From NCBI RefSeq assembly GCF_947504105.1, contig NZ_CANNGP010000005.1, forward strand, positions 116,443 through 180,442: DNA of 64,000 bases. The letters are read 5' to 3'. This DNA comes from an uncultured Tateyamaria sp. GTDB lineage: Bacteria > Pseudomonadota > Alphaproteobacteria > Rhodobacterales > Rhodobacteraceae. Shown here in pieces: positions 34,399 through 42,904 of the stretch. Position 1 is the stretch's first letter. Every line of letters begins with the position of its first letter. A program made the position numbers and the translations under genes. Under the pieces are notes generated by a model. That model ran no database searches. It was not told the origin of the DNA and was given only the letters and a program-made list of their open reading frames with translations.

Positions 34399-35394
34399 AT
34401 GCACGCCATGCTCAGCACCGCGCCCGGTGGCCCTGAAACACTTGAATGGACCGACGGGCCAACGCCCGAACCCAAGAAAGGTGAAGTGCGGATCGCGGTG
34501 AAAGCTGCGGGCGTCAACTTTCCCGACACGCTCATCATTCGCGATCTCTATCAGGTCAAACCGCCGCGGCCCTTCGCCCCCGGAGGCGAAGTATCCGGCG
34601 TGGTCGAAGCATTGGGCGATGGCGTGTCGCAACTGGCGGTAGGCGACCGCGTCCTTGCGATGACCGGCTTTGGCGGTTTCACAACCCATCTGTGCGCTCC
34701 GGCGACTTCTTGTGTGAAGATCCCGGACAACATGCCTTTTGACGAGGCCGCGTGCTTTATCTTTACATACGGAACGTCTTATTATGCGTTGAAAAACCGT
34801 GGAGAATTAAAGAAGGGTGAGACGCTTCTGATCCTTGGGGCCGCGGGCGGCGTTGGTGCTGCGGCCATTGAACTGGGCAAAGCGGCCGGAGCCCGGGTGA
34901 TTGCGGCCGTAAGTTCCAAGGAAAAGGCGGATTTCTGCAGCGGCTTGGGCGCAGACGACGCCATCATCTACCCGCGCGCGATGGACCGCGACGCACAAAA
35001 GGCGTTGTCGGGCGACATCAAGAAGGTCGCAGGCCCGGAAGGTGTCCACGTGGCCTATGACGCCGTTGGCGGCGACTATGCCGAGCCGGTGATCCGGTCG
35101 ATGGCCTGGGGCGGCCGGTTCCTCGTGGTTGGGTTCCCGGCGGGCGTCCCATCGATCCCATTGAACCTGACATTGCTGAAATCATGCCAGATCGTCGGCG
35201 TGTTCTGGGGCGCGTCCATCTATCGCGATCCGGCGGGCCACATGCAAAACATCGCAGAACTCTTTGAGATGTATGAGAAAGGTCAAGTGAAGCCGCACAT
35301 ATCGGCCAGCTTCCCCATGCAAGACGCCGCTAGGGCGTTGGACTTGATCGCCGACCGTAAGGTCCAGGGCAAGGTCGTGCTGACAAACGGTTAA
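34399..35394 (+). CDS. NADPH:quinone oxidoreductase-like MDR protein
   Basis: About 331 residues from ATG 34399 (MHAMLSTAPGGPETLEW), preceded by GGGAGGACC. Zinc-free medium-chain dehydrogenase with the N-terminal VAVKAAGVNFPDTLIIRD signature of quinone-oxidoreductase-like proteins, VLGAAGGVGAAAIELGKAAG-type cofactor site (ILGAAGGVGAAAIELGKAAG here), and a final ALDLIADRKVQGKVVL. May reduce quinones or enoyl-thioesters. Convergent with the phosphatase gene (4-base overlap). Confidence 0.88.
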   Translation: MHAMLSTAPGGPETLEWTDGPTPEPKKGEVRIAVKAAGVNFPDTLIIRDLYQVKPPRPFAPGGEVSGVVEALGDGVSQLAVGDRVLAMTGFGGFTTHLCAPATSCVKIPDNMPFDEAACFIFTYGTSYYALKNRGELKKGETLLILGAAGGVGAAAIELGKAAGARVIAAVSSKEKADFCSGLGADDAIIYPRAMDRDAQKALSGDIKKVAGPEGVHVAYDAVGGDYAEPVIRSMAWGGRFLVVGFPAGVPSIPLNLTLLKSCQIVGVFWGASIYRDPAGHMQNIAELFEMYEKGQVKPHISASFPMQDAARALDLIADRKVQGKVVLTNG

Positions 35395-36053
35395 AGGTGG
35401 TCCAGGTGCTGCGTTTCGTTGAACCCCCGCACAATCATGCGTTCGCCATGTATCACCATGCGACTGATCGAGCCGTTGGCGGCGCCCAGAAAGGCAAACG
35501 GCTCCGAGCCGGTGGCAATCGCAAGTGCAGCACCGATTACGCCGCCATGGACAAAGACGGCGACGCGTTGATCCGAATGCGCCTGAGCAACAGTCAGCAG
35601 CCCCCTGCGCACGCGGCCAAAGAATGCATCCCGTGTTTCGGCGCCCGGGATCGCAGACCAATCCTGCGTTTCCCTCACGCGCTTGTAGATCGGGTCACCT
35701 TCTGCAGCCTTGATTCGATAAAGACCGCCGTCCCAATCGCCCAGATTCACCTCGTGCAGATGAGGGTTCTCAATCGGGGTCATATCCAGATGCGCCGCCA
35801 AAGGGGCAGCCGTCTGGTGCGTGCGCGTCAACTTCGTCACGTAAAGCGCTGCAAACGCTTCATGTTTCAATCGCTCACCAACGGCCAATGCCTGTCGCTC
35901 ACCTTGCGGATGCAAAGGGGGATCACCGCTGCCATCTTTCATCGGAAAACTCATGCCGGCGCGCGCAGGCGCGCTTTCCCCGTGCCGGATCAGAAACACA
36001 TCTGTTGCCCCCTTGGGCGGCGCATAAACAGGCTGGCGATATTCTTTTGTCAT
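35391..36053 (-). CDS. Histidine phosphatase (phosphoglycerate-mutase-like) family protein
   Basis: 220 residues. Catalytic LIRHGES near residue 22, a second arginine in YVTKLTRTHQTA, glutamate in LHEVNLGDWDGG and the distal histidine in VFVHGGVIGA complete the four-residue phosphohistidine pocket. Small cytoplasmic phosphatase with unknown substrate. It sits between two MDR genes on the opposite strand and shares the promoter region with the CurA-like gene. Confidence 0.88.
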   Translation of the reverse strand: MTKEYRQPVYAPPKGATDVFLIRHGESAPARAGMSFPMKDGSGDPPLHPQGERQALAVGERLKHEAFAALYVTKLTRTHQTAAPLAAHLDMTPIENPHLHEVNLGDWDGGLYRIKAAEGDPIYKRVRETQDWSAIPGAETRDAFFGRVRRGLLTVAQAHSDQRVAVFVHGGVIGAALAIATGSEPFAFLGAANGSISRMVIHGERMIVRGFNETQHLDHL

Positions 36054-36079
36054 GCCCCCTCATACACAGGAGCCATCTC

Positions 36080-37081
36080 ATGACCAACCGTCAGATCGTT
36101 GTTGCCAACCTTCCGCAAGCTGTGCTTGGACCCGAGCATTTCGAGCTGCAGGACACTCCGATGCCAGTACCACAGGACGGCGAGGTACTTCTGCGAACGA
36201 TCCTCATGAGCATCGACGCCGCCAACCGGTCGTGGATGCAAGGGGCCACCTATCGCGATGCGGTGCATGCGGGCGACCCCATGCCAACCTATTCGATCTG
36301 CGAAGTGATGGAGAGCAAGTCGCCGCACCTTGCACCTGGTGACATCGTCGCAGCAGAGAGCGTCTGGGCTGACCACGTGACCCGCCCCGCCCACAAGCTA
36401 CAGAAGCTGCCCAAGGTCCAACCGCTGAGCCATCTGCTCAGCGTCTATGGCATTGCTGGCAAGACAGCCTTTCATGGACTCCTGCAGATCGGTCAACCGC
36501 TTGCAGGTGAAACCATCGTGGTCAGCGCAGCGGCCGGGTCCGTCGGCGGCTATGTCGGCCAGATCGGCAAGGCGCTCGGTTGCCGTGTCGTGGGGATCGC
36601 CGGCGGGCCCGAGAAATGCGCCTTCGTCACCGACGAACTTGGCTTTGACGCCTGTGTAGACTATCGCGCGGGTGGCGTGTTCAAAGCATTGAGCAATGCC
36701 TGTCCTGATGGGGTCGACGTTTACTTTGACAACGTGGGCGGTGACATTCTGGAAACCACACTCGCCCTCATGAATGAACGCGGCCGCGTTGCATGCTGCG
36801 GCGCGATCAGCCAGTACGACACACCGAACCCAACCGGCCCGCGCAACCTGCCAGGTGTTGTCGTGGTCAAGCGACTCCGGATGGAGGGCTTCATCGTCAT
36901 GGATTTCGCCCGCGATGACGCCAAGGCAACACGGGCCCTGCAAGCCTGGGTCGCGCAAGGCAAGATCAAGGTTACGGAAGATATCGTTGAAGGGTTGGAA
37001 AATGCACCGCAAGCGCTTATCGGCCTGTTGCATGGCGACAATACGGGAAAGCGCATGGTGCGCGTGGGCGCTGATCCATGA
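36080..37081 (+). CDS. NADP-dependent oxidoreductase, CurA/prostaglandin-reductase-like
   Basis: About 333 residues from ATG 36080 (MTNRQIVVANLP) after ACAGGAG; the longer track ORF lies over the divergent phosphatase. Zinc-free MDR protein of the leukotriene B4 dehydrogenase/CurA group: YGIAGKTAFHGLLQIG, VSAAAGSVGGYVGQIGKALG (NADP site), DVYFDNVGGDILE and GRVACCGAISQYD. Such enzymes reduce alpha,beta-unsaturated ketones. Its stop overlaps the MaoC start (ATGA), so the two steps may be linked. Confidence 0.9.
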   Translation: MTNRQIVVANLPQAVLGPEHFELQDTPMPVPQDGEVLLRTILMSIDAANRSWMQGATYRDAVHAGDPMPTYSICEVMESKSPHLAPGDIVAAESVWADHVTRPAHKLQKLPKVQPLSHLLSVYGIAGKTAFHGLLQIGQPLAGETIVVSAAAGSVGGYVGQIGKALGCRVVGIAGGPEKCAFVTDELGFDACVDYRAGGVFKALSNACPDGVDVYFDNVGGDILETTLALMNERGRVACCGAISQYDTPNPTGPRNLPGVVVVKRLRMEGFIVMDFARDDAKATRALQAWVAQGKIKVTEDIVEGLENAPQALIGLLHGDNTGKRMVRVGADP

Positions 37082-37548
37082 GCATTGACGACGCGCTTGC
37101 CAGTCTATCGCAGCAAATCGGCACCGAAGTAGGCGTATCAAACTGGATCTCGGTCGATCAGCCAATGATCGACCAATTTGCAGCCACAACACATGATGAT
37201 CAGTGGATCCATATTGATCCTGAACGCGCTGCAGACACGCCGTTTGAAAGCACCATCGCCCACGGGTTCCTGACACTCAGCCTTGCCTCACGCTTCGCCT
37301 ATGACTGCTTTCCCCTCATGGATGGACAGACCATGGGTATCAACTATGGCTTCAATCGCTTGCGATTCCTGACACCCGTGCGCCCGGGCGACCGGCTGCG
37401 CGGGCGCTTCACCCTCAGCCAAGTTACCAAACGCAACGCAACGGAGCTATTGCGTACCCTTGCACTGATGATCGAAATCGACGGGTCAGAAACGCCCGCA
37501 CTTGTTGCAGAATGGCTTGGATTGGCTGTGTTTGACGCATCCGCGTAA
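37078..37548 (+). CDS. MaoC-family enoyl-CoA hydratase-like protein
   Basis: 156 residues, single hotdog domain. The hydratase-2 motif is visible as DQFAATTHDDQWIHIDPERA followed by STIAHGFLTLSL, giving the Asp/His pair of R-specific enoyl-CoA hydratases. NodN-like members share the same signature. It is translationally coupled to the CurA-like reductase gene. Together with the SDR and thiolase genes it completes most of a beta-oxidation set, lacking only ligase and dehydrogenase within the window. Confidence 0.9.
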   Translation: MSIDDALASLSQQIGTEVGVSNWISVDQPMIDQFAATTHDDQWIHIDPERAADTPFESTIAHGFLTLSLASRFAYDCFPLMDGQTMGINYGFNRLRFLTPVRPGDRLRGRFTLSQVTKRNATELLRTLALMIEIDGSETPALVAEWLGLAVFDASA

Positions 37549-37612
37549 CGCCGCACTGGACAGATGCAGGACATAATGGATAACACCGGCGCAAATCTAA
37601 GGTTTATTTCCC

Positions 37613-38056
37613 ATGACTTCTGTTCTGGTCCTGAATGGTCCCAATTTGAACCTGCTCGGCACACGTCAGCCCGAGATTTACGGCGCGACCACACTGCCCG
37701 AGGTCGAGCAGCTTTGTCGCGATCACGGCACCGCCCAAGGGATTGAGGTCATTTGCGCCCAATCCAATCACGAAGGCGCGCTGGTTGATGCAATCCATGC
37801 GGCCAAGGGTGCGCATGACGGGATCGTTTTGAACGCGGGCGCATACACACATACATCCATCGCGCTGCATGACGCGATCCTGGGAACAGAATTGCCAGTG
37901 GTCGAACTGCATCTCAGCAACATCCATGCACGCGAGGCATTTCGCCATCACAGCTATATTGCGCCGGTCGCGATAGGCATGATTTGCGGCTTTGGGGTGA
38001 GCGGCTATACTCTGGCCTTGGACGCATTGATCGGGCATCTTGGGGCGCGCACGTGA
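37613..38056 (+). CDS. aroQ: 3-dehydroquinate dehydratase, type II
   Basis: Third step of the shikimate pathway; small dodecamer-forming enzyme of 147 residues. Diagnostic stretches: VLNGPNLNLLGTRQPEIYG (with the lid arginine and tyrosine), CAQSNHEGALVDAIH and ELHLSNIHAREAFRHHS. The TGA stop overlaps a GTG start of the LuxR-type gene, so the regulator is coupled to a biosynthetic gene, which is unusual but common when genomes are compact. Confidence 0.95.
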   Translation: MTSVLVLNGPNLNLLGTRQPEIYGATTLPEVEQLCRDHGTAQGIEVICAQSNHEGALVDAIHAAKGAHDGIVLNAGAYTHTSIALHDAILGTELPVVELHLSNIHAREAFRHHSYIAPVAIGMICGFGVSGYTLALDALIGHLGART

Positions 38057-38802
38057 AAAGCTATTTGCACAGACTGTCAAATTGTCAAACCATCGAAGAG
38101 CTGTGGGAAGCCCACACCAAGAAGATGGAAGAGTACGGCTTTGACAGACTGATCTACGGTTTTACGCGCTACCGGTCCGGCAATTCACTTGGTGATCCGG
38201 AGGATTTTATCATCCTCACAAATCACGACCGCGCCTATTCGGACGTATTTCTTGGCGAACAGCACTACGCTCACGCGCCCATGGTCAATTGGGCGTTGAA
38301 CAACGAGGGCGCGTGCAGCTGGGGCATACTGGCGCAGATGCAGTCCACAGAAACACTGAGCGCATCCGAACAGCGCGTTCTCGAGTTCAACTATTCGATG
38401 GGCGTGACCGTCGGCTACACCATCAGCTTCAAGTCGGTCTCGGCGCGGTCCAAGGGCGCCATTGCGCTGACCGCTCGCGAAGGCATGACACAAGAGGAAG
38501 TCGATGCCGTATGGGCCGAACATGGTCGTGACATCCACCTGATGAACAATGTCGCGCATCTCAAGATTCTCACGCTGCCCTATACCGCACCAAACCGCTC
38601 GTTGACCAAGCGCCAGCGTGAAGCGCTTGAATGGGTGGGCGACGGCAAAACTATGCAGGATATTGCAGTTCTCATGGGACTGACATCCGCCACAGTTGAA
38701 AAGCATCTTCGCCTCGCGCGTGAGGCCCTGGCCGTTGAAACCACAGCGCAGGCTGTGCTCAAGGCCGCCTTTGCAAACCAGATGTTCATTCTCGAGGCCT
38801 AA
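38053..38802 (+). CDS. LuxR-family regulator with altered autoinducer-binding domain
   Basis: 249 residues from GTG 38053 (VKSYLHRLSN), overlapping the aroQ stop. An N-terminal autoinducer-binding-like domain (~1-165) precedes a GerE/LuxR helix-turn-helix (LTKRQREALEWVGDGKTMQD, then IAVLMGLTSATVEKHLRLA). Aligning on TraR without gaps, Trp57, Tyr61 and Asp70 become Tyr, Phe and Ala, while Pro71 and Trp85 remain. The polar contacts to an acyl-homoserine lactone are thus mostly lost. No luxI homolog is in the window. Probably a LuxR solo sensing another ligand or none. Confidence 0.88.
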   Translation: MKSYLHRLSNCQTIEELWEAHTKKMEEYGFDRLIYGFTRYRSGNSLGDPEDFIILTNHDRAYSDVFLGEQHYAHAPMVNWALNNEGACSWGILAQMQSTETLSASEQRVLEFNYSMGVTVGYTISFKSVSARSKGAIALTAREGMTQEEVDAVWAEHGRDIHLMNNVAHLKILTLPYTAPNRSLTKRQREALEWVGDGKTMQDIAVLMGLTSATVEKHLRLAREALAVETTAQAVLKAAFANQMFILEA

Positions 38803-39404
38803 TGGCGCATCGCCCGCAGTTGAGATATCTGAGCCATCCGCAAGTTCAGATAGATCCCCGCGTTCCGGTGACAGAGTGGTCGCTCAACAGTGTCGGTCAG
38901 ACACGGATTAACGCGCTGGCCCAGGTCATTGCCAATAGACTGCAAGACACATTTTCGGTGTTTACCAGTCCAGAACGCAAAGCGCGCGACACGGCTGCTC
39001 CGCTCGCGGCAGCGTTGGGGTTGGATGTGACCGTAGCAAAAGACAGCTACGAAAATGACAGAGCTTCAACGGGTTACCTACCGCCACCCGAATTCGAGAC
39101 TACAGCGGATGCGTTTTTTGCCGACCCAGACCAGTCAATTCGCGGCTGGGAACGCGCGAAGGATGCACAGGATCGTATATTCTCCAGCATCTTGCACATG
39201 ACGCAGGCCGCACCGCCTGGTGACATGCTTGTCGTCGGACATGGTGCGGTTGGCACCCTGCTCTACTGTGCCTGCGCCGCGACCCCAATCAGCCGAGACC
39301 ATGACCAAGGACCCGGCGGTGGTGGGAACCTAACGACGTTTGATCGGGCGACACTGCAGGCGACCACGCCATGGCAATCGTTGGAACAAGCTTTCGCACT
39401 TTGA
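38802..39404 (+). CDS. Histidine phosphatase family protein
   Basis: 200 residues; the usual RHG triplet is changed: the N-terminal motif reads LRYLSHPQV, i.e. His is present but the following residues are Pro-Gln not Gly-Glu. Later motifs are normal (FTSPERKARDTAAPLA with arginine, VVGHGAVGTLLYC with the distal histidine). Its ATG overlaps the luxR stop (TAATG). It resembles SixA/PGAM-like proteins common in this group; catalytic activity is likely but the modified first loop makes specificity unclear. Confidence 0.82.
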   Translation: MAHRPQLRYLSHPQVQIDPRVPVTEWSLNSVGQTRINALAQVIANRLQDTFSVFTSPERKARDTAAPLAAALGLDVTVAKDSYENDRASTGYLPPPEFETTADAFFADPDQSIRGWERAKDAQDRIFSSILHMTQAAPPGDMLVVGHGAVGTLLYCACAATPISRDHDQGPGGGGNLTTFDRATLQATTPWQSLEQAFAL

Positions 39405-39729
39405 TTCTCGACAGTCACTTTATGGTTTTCTGGATCAAAAGCCTGTCAATTTGACATAATAATACAACTTCCGCGACGGCATTTGAAATTTTTGACCATC
39501 AGGTAAGGAATCCCCCACTTTGCTAACGTGGGGTAAATTTGGCATTGTACTCATGTTCCGTGAGTGGTGGCTTTAGCCAGGGAACAGCGAAGCGGACCTC
39601 TCGCAATTACGAGGGCTCTACGTTTCGACCGGTTCTTCCGGACCCGGCTCGCCTGTGTATTGATCAGCAGGTGGGTCGGATTTGTAGCGTCCACGTGTCT
39701 CATCCCCGTGGCCAAGGACGCCGACAAAC
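39405..39729. other. Gene-free stretch between phosphatase and pip
   Basis: No coding frame with recognisable features; the track ORFs at 39539 and 39564 are unconvincing and run into the opposite-strand pip gene. It contains a 6-bp stem CCCCAC/GTGGGG (39513-39533) and several short GC inverted repeats (for example CTCGCAATTACGAG), so a small RNA is possible but not shown. Confidence 0.4.
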
Positions 39730-39763
39730 GGACGGGATTGCGCCCCCAAACGCGATCCCGTCC
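39730..39763 (-). terminator. Terminator after pip
   Basis: Long inverted repeat GGACGGGATTGCG / CGCGATCCCGTCC (12 of 13 positions paired, 8-base loop) 10 bases past the pip stop on the minus strand. The position and stability fit a transcription terminator, although only a short T stretch follows. Confidence 0.6.
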
Positions 39764-39773
39764 ACCCCCGTAT

Positions 39774-40691
39774 TCAAACTGCCAAAGAATCCATCGCAGA
39801 CCGAATGGCGTCGGTCATCTCACAATCCAGAGCCGAATGGCATGTACCGCCTAACACCTGCAGGCTTGCAGTCGGCCAGGCTTGTTTCAATTCCCATGGT
39901 GCACGCAGAGGGCAGGATGGATCGAACCGGCTGTGGATCATGGTGCAGGGGATATGCGCGATGGTTGGGACGCCGCGCAGCAATTGATCATCCTCCATCC
40001 ACGGACCTTGAGCGAAGTAATGTGTGACAATCCGAGCAAAGCCCAGCCGAAAGGTGGGGTCGGCATAGCGTGACCCCGGGGCATGAATGTCACCACCGAA
40101 GATGCCCGTCACCCACTGACACCAGCCATCCGCCGCAGACTGGGCGTGCACCGGATCACGCAATAGCCCGGCATAGGCGCGGATCCGTTCCCGCGTTGCT
40201 GCAGGTTGGCTGCTAACCTCAGGCACTTGCGCGCAAAAAGCTTTGTAAGCTTCGGGAAATATGTTCCCTACGTGTCCGTAAAGCCAACACAAGTCCCGCT
40301 CAGTCGTTGTCGCGACTCCCGCCAAAACCATAGCACGCACGCGCGCCGGATAGGCCTGCGCATAGGCCAGTGCCAGCGTCGATCCCCATGATCCGCCGAA
40401 CAGCACCCACGCTTCCACGCCCAGATGTCTGCGCAGCGCTTCAATGTCCGCGATCAGATGAGGCGTCGTGTTGGCCTTTAACGCATCAAGCGTCTCCGAC
40501 GCCACGGGCGTCGACCGACCGCAGCCGCGTTGATCCAGCAGCGTCACGCGGTATCGCGACAAATCGAAGAGATCGTAGTGGTCGGGCTTGCAGCCAGACC
40601 CGGGGCCACCATGCAATACCAAGGCGTCGACGCCCTGCCCGGCCTGTTCGAACCAAAGCCGATGACCCTCTCCGACATCCAGCACAGGCAT
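39774..40691 (-). CDS. pip: Prolyl aminopeptidase (proline iminopeptidase)
   Basis: 305 residues, alpha/beta hydrolase of peptidase family S33 that removes N-terminal proline. Signs: oxyanion HGGPGSGC, LLDQRGCGRS, nucleophile elbow GGSWGSTLALAYAQAYP, catalytic Asp region HSRFDPSCP and His in GGTCHSALD. These are the classical Pip blocks, although length is slightly below the usual ~315-320. Downstream of tsf after a terminator, so an independent gene. Confidence 0.93.
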   Translation of the reverse strand: MPVLDVGEGHRLWFEQAGQGVDALVLHGGPGSGCKPDHYDLFDLSRYRVTLLDQRGCGRSTPVASETLDALKANTTPHLIADIEALRRHLGVEAWVLFGGSWGSTLALAYAQAYPARVRAMVLAGVATTTERDLCWLYGHVGNIFPEAYKAFCAQVPEVSSQPAATRERIRAYAGLLRDPVHAQSAADGWCQWVTGIFGGDIHAPGSRYADPTFRLGFARIVTHYFAQGPWMEDDQLLRGVPTIAHIPCTMIHSRFDPSCPLRAPWELKQAWPTASLQVLGGTCHSALDCEMTDAIRSAMDSLAV

Positions 40692-40706
40692 CTCCCCTCC
40701 AAAGCA

Positions 40707-40735
40707 AAACGGCGCGCCCCATGGACGCGCCGTTT
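40707..40735 (-). terminator. Terminator after tsf
   Basis: Perfect inverted repeat AAACGGCGCG / CGCGCCGTTT (10 bp, 9-base loop) 23 bases beyond the tsf stop on the minus strand. The A/T ends of the stem provide the U-tract-like tail. Ends the rpsB-tsf transcript. Confidence 0.75.
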
Positions 40736-40757
40736 CAAACTCAATGCAAGGGAAAGA

Positions 40758-41633
40758 TCAGCCCTGAGCGGCTTTCGCAACCTCGGCTGCAAAGTCTTCC
40801 TTCTCGACTTCGATGCCTTCGCCCACTTCCAGACGGGCAAAGCCAGTGATCGTGGCACCAGCCTCTTTGGCGGCAGCCTCGACAGTCAGATCGGGGTTCA
40901 CAACAAAGGCTTGGTTCAACAGGGTTGATTCGCCGACGAACTTCTTCATCCGGCCAACGATCATCTTCTCGATAACCTGCTCTGGCTTGCCGCTTTCGCG
41001 AGCAATATCCATCTGAACCTGCTTTTCCTTCTCGATCACGGCGGGGTCCATGTCGGCTTCGGACAAAGCGGCAGGGTTCACAGCCGCGATATGCATCGCA
41101 ACCTGCTTGCCGAACGCCTCATCACCGCCATCCATGGCAACCAGAACGCCGATCTTGCCCATGCCGACAGTCGCGGCATTGTGGACGTAGGATACAACCG
41201 TACCGCCCGAGATCTTCTCCATGCGGCGCACGCTCATGTTTTCACCGATGGTGGCGATCTTGTCGGTCACCACATCGGCCACGGACTTGCCACCCATGTC
41301 GGCAGCAACCAATGCTTCGACATCGTCAACACCCAGAGCGGTAGTGGCGATACCCGACACCATCTCCTGGAATTCGGCATTCTTGCCAACAAAGTCGGTT
41401 TCCGAGTTCACTTCAACCGCGACGCCAGTGCCACCGTCCACAACGACGGCAACCAGACCTTCGGCAGCCGTCCGGCCCGATTTCTTGGCAGCCTTCGCTA
41501 GACCCTTGGTGCGCAGCCAGTCGACAGCGGCTTCCATGTCGCCACCGGTTTCGGTCAACGCTTTTTTCGCGTCCATCATGCCCGCGCCGGTGCTGTCGCG
41601 CAGTTCTTTCACCAATGCTGCTGTGATTGCCAT
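40758..41633 (-). CDS. tsf: Translation elongation factor Ts
   Basis: Nucleotide-exchange factor for EF-Tu, 291 residues from ATG 41633 ([13 protein letters not shown]); the track ORF starts 18 codons earlier without merit. Signatures [16 protein letters not shown] and [16 protein letters not shown] are diagnostic. Follows rpsB on the same strand as in nearly all bacteria; a GAGAGCC precedes the start. Confidence 0.97.
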   Translation of the reverse strand: MAITAALVKELRDSTGAGMMDAKKALTETGGDMEAAVDWLRTKGLAKAAKKSGRTAAEGLVAVVVDGGTGVAVEVNSETDFVGKNAEFQEMVSGIATTALGVDDVEALVAADMGGKSVADVVTDKIATIGENMSVRRMEKISGGTVVSYVHNAATVGMGKIGVLVAMDGGDEAFGKQVAMHIAAVNPAALSEADMDPAVIEKEKQVQMDIARESGKPEQVIEKMIVGRMKKFVGESTLLNQAFVVNPDLTVEAAAKEAGATITGFARLEVGEGIEVEKEDFAAEVAKAAQG

Positions 41634-41707
41634 CTCTTGGCTCTCCTCAAATAGGTATGGGGTGCGGCAGGGCTTAGCCCGCCGCACATGTCAGATGTGT
41701 GACAGGC

Positions 41708-42508
41708 TTAGCTTTCAGCAGGCGCTTCGGCGGCTGCTTCTGCTGCAGGGGCCTCTTCGGCCACAGCTTCTTCAACCGGAGCCTCTTCCATGGCACCCAG
41801 GTCAACACCAGCCGCACCCAGTTGAGCACTCATGCCGTCAAGTGCCGCGCGCGATGCCAGATCGCAATACAGCGAAATGGCACGGGCCGCGTCGTCGTTG
41901 CCAGGGATGATGTAATCGACACCATCAGGCGAGCAGTTGGTGTCGACCACAGCCACGACCGGGATGCCCAGCTTGTTGGCCTCGGCCACGGCCAGAGCCT
42001 CTTTTTTGACGTCGATGACGAACAGCAGGTCAGGACGACCGCCCATCTCGCGGATACCGCCCAGCGAGGCTTGCAGTTTGCCCTGGTCACGTTCCATGCC
42101 AAGACGCTCTTTCTTGGTCAGGCCTTCGAACCCGTTCTCGGACTGCTCATCAATCGCCTTCAGGCGGTTGATGGATTGCGACACGGTCTGCCAGTTGGTC
42201 AGCGTGCCACCCAGCCAACGGTGGTTCATATAATACTGTGCACATTTCTCGGCCGCATCCGCGATGGGTTGTGCCGCCTGACGCTTGGTGCCAACGAACA
42301 GAACGCGACCGCCTTTTGCAACGGTGTCACGCACCGCTTGCAGGGCCTGGTCCAGCATAGGAACCGTCTGTGTCAGGTCCATGATGTGAATGCCGTTGCG
42401 CGCGCCATAGATGAAGGGCGACATGCGCGGGTTCCAGCGCTGTGTCTGGTGACCAAAATGTACGCCTGCTTCGAGCAGCTGGCGCATGGAGAACTCGGGA
42501 AGAGCCAT
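41708..42508 (-). CDS. rpsB: 30S ribosomal protein S2
   Basis: 266 residues. S2 hallmarks: [20 protein letters not shown] at the N-terminus, [22 protein letters not shown], and [25 protein letters not shown]-type end ([20 protein letters not shown] here). The C-terminus has an acidic, alanine-rich tail (about 30 residues of [12 protein letters not shown] type) that is common in alphaproteobacterial S2. First gene of rpsB-tsf. Confidence 0.97.
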   Translation of the reverse strand: MALPEFSMRQLLEAGVHFGHQTQRWNPRMSPFIYGARNGIHIMDLTQTVPMLDQALQAVRDTVAKGGRVLFVGTKRQAAQPIADAAEKCAQYYMNHRWLGGTLTNWQTVSQSINRLKAIDEQSENGFEGLTKKERLGMERDQGKLQASLGGIREMGGRPDLLFVIDVKKEALAVAEANKLGIPVVAVVDTNCSPDGVDYIIPGNDDAARAISLYCDLASRAALDGMSAQLGAAGVDLGAMEEAPVEEAVAEEAPAAEAAAEAPAES

Positions 42509-42904
42509 GTGCTTTATCCTTTTCCGGTTTTCGCCTTGCCCGGGGTATCAGCGCATATGCACCAACCGGTGGACATCTGGGGATGTCTCCCCCATCTGCC
42601 CGCCCCGAACTGCGGAGTTGTGCGCGCCGATTATGCCAACCGTCCCGAAATGGCAAGCCCCAATCGCCAGCATGCATAGGGCTCAGGAAAATTGCGAGCA
42701 CATCAGCCACCTGCGCCTGAAAACGGTGTCGCGCTCAAGCGCGTCCTTCGGGTCACCCAACTACCGGGTCACCCAACTACAGTATCTGGTGGACAATAGG
42801 TGATCTGTCATAGGCCGATGCATCCCCCGCGCATGGAGGGCACTAGGGGTGACAGGCGAAACAGCCTGCGGCAGTTCTGCATCCCGCGCAACAAAAGGTT
42901 AAAT
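42509..42904. other. rpsB upstream/leader region
   Basis: About 400 bases between olsA and rpsB. It should hold the rpsB promoter and leader on the minus strand. A hairpin-capable stretch (GACATC/GATGTC, 42570-42585 region) and other GC-rich repeats lie in the first 110 bases before rpsB, and a perfect 16-base tandem repeat is further up. Autoregulatory S2 leaders exist in bacteria; I cannot match a known one. Confidence 0.4.
42749..42780. repeat. Perfect 16-base tandem repeat upstream of rpsB
   Basis: CGGGTCACCCAACTAC occurs twice head to tail without a gap, about 240-270 bases upstream of the rpsB start. The unit contains a small inverted repeat (GGGTCACCC), so a protein dimer site or a local duplication are both possible. 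Confidence 0.7.
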
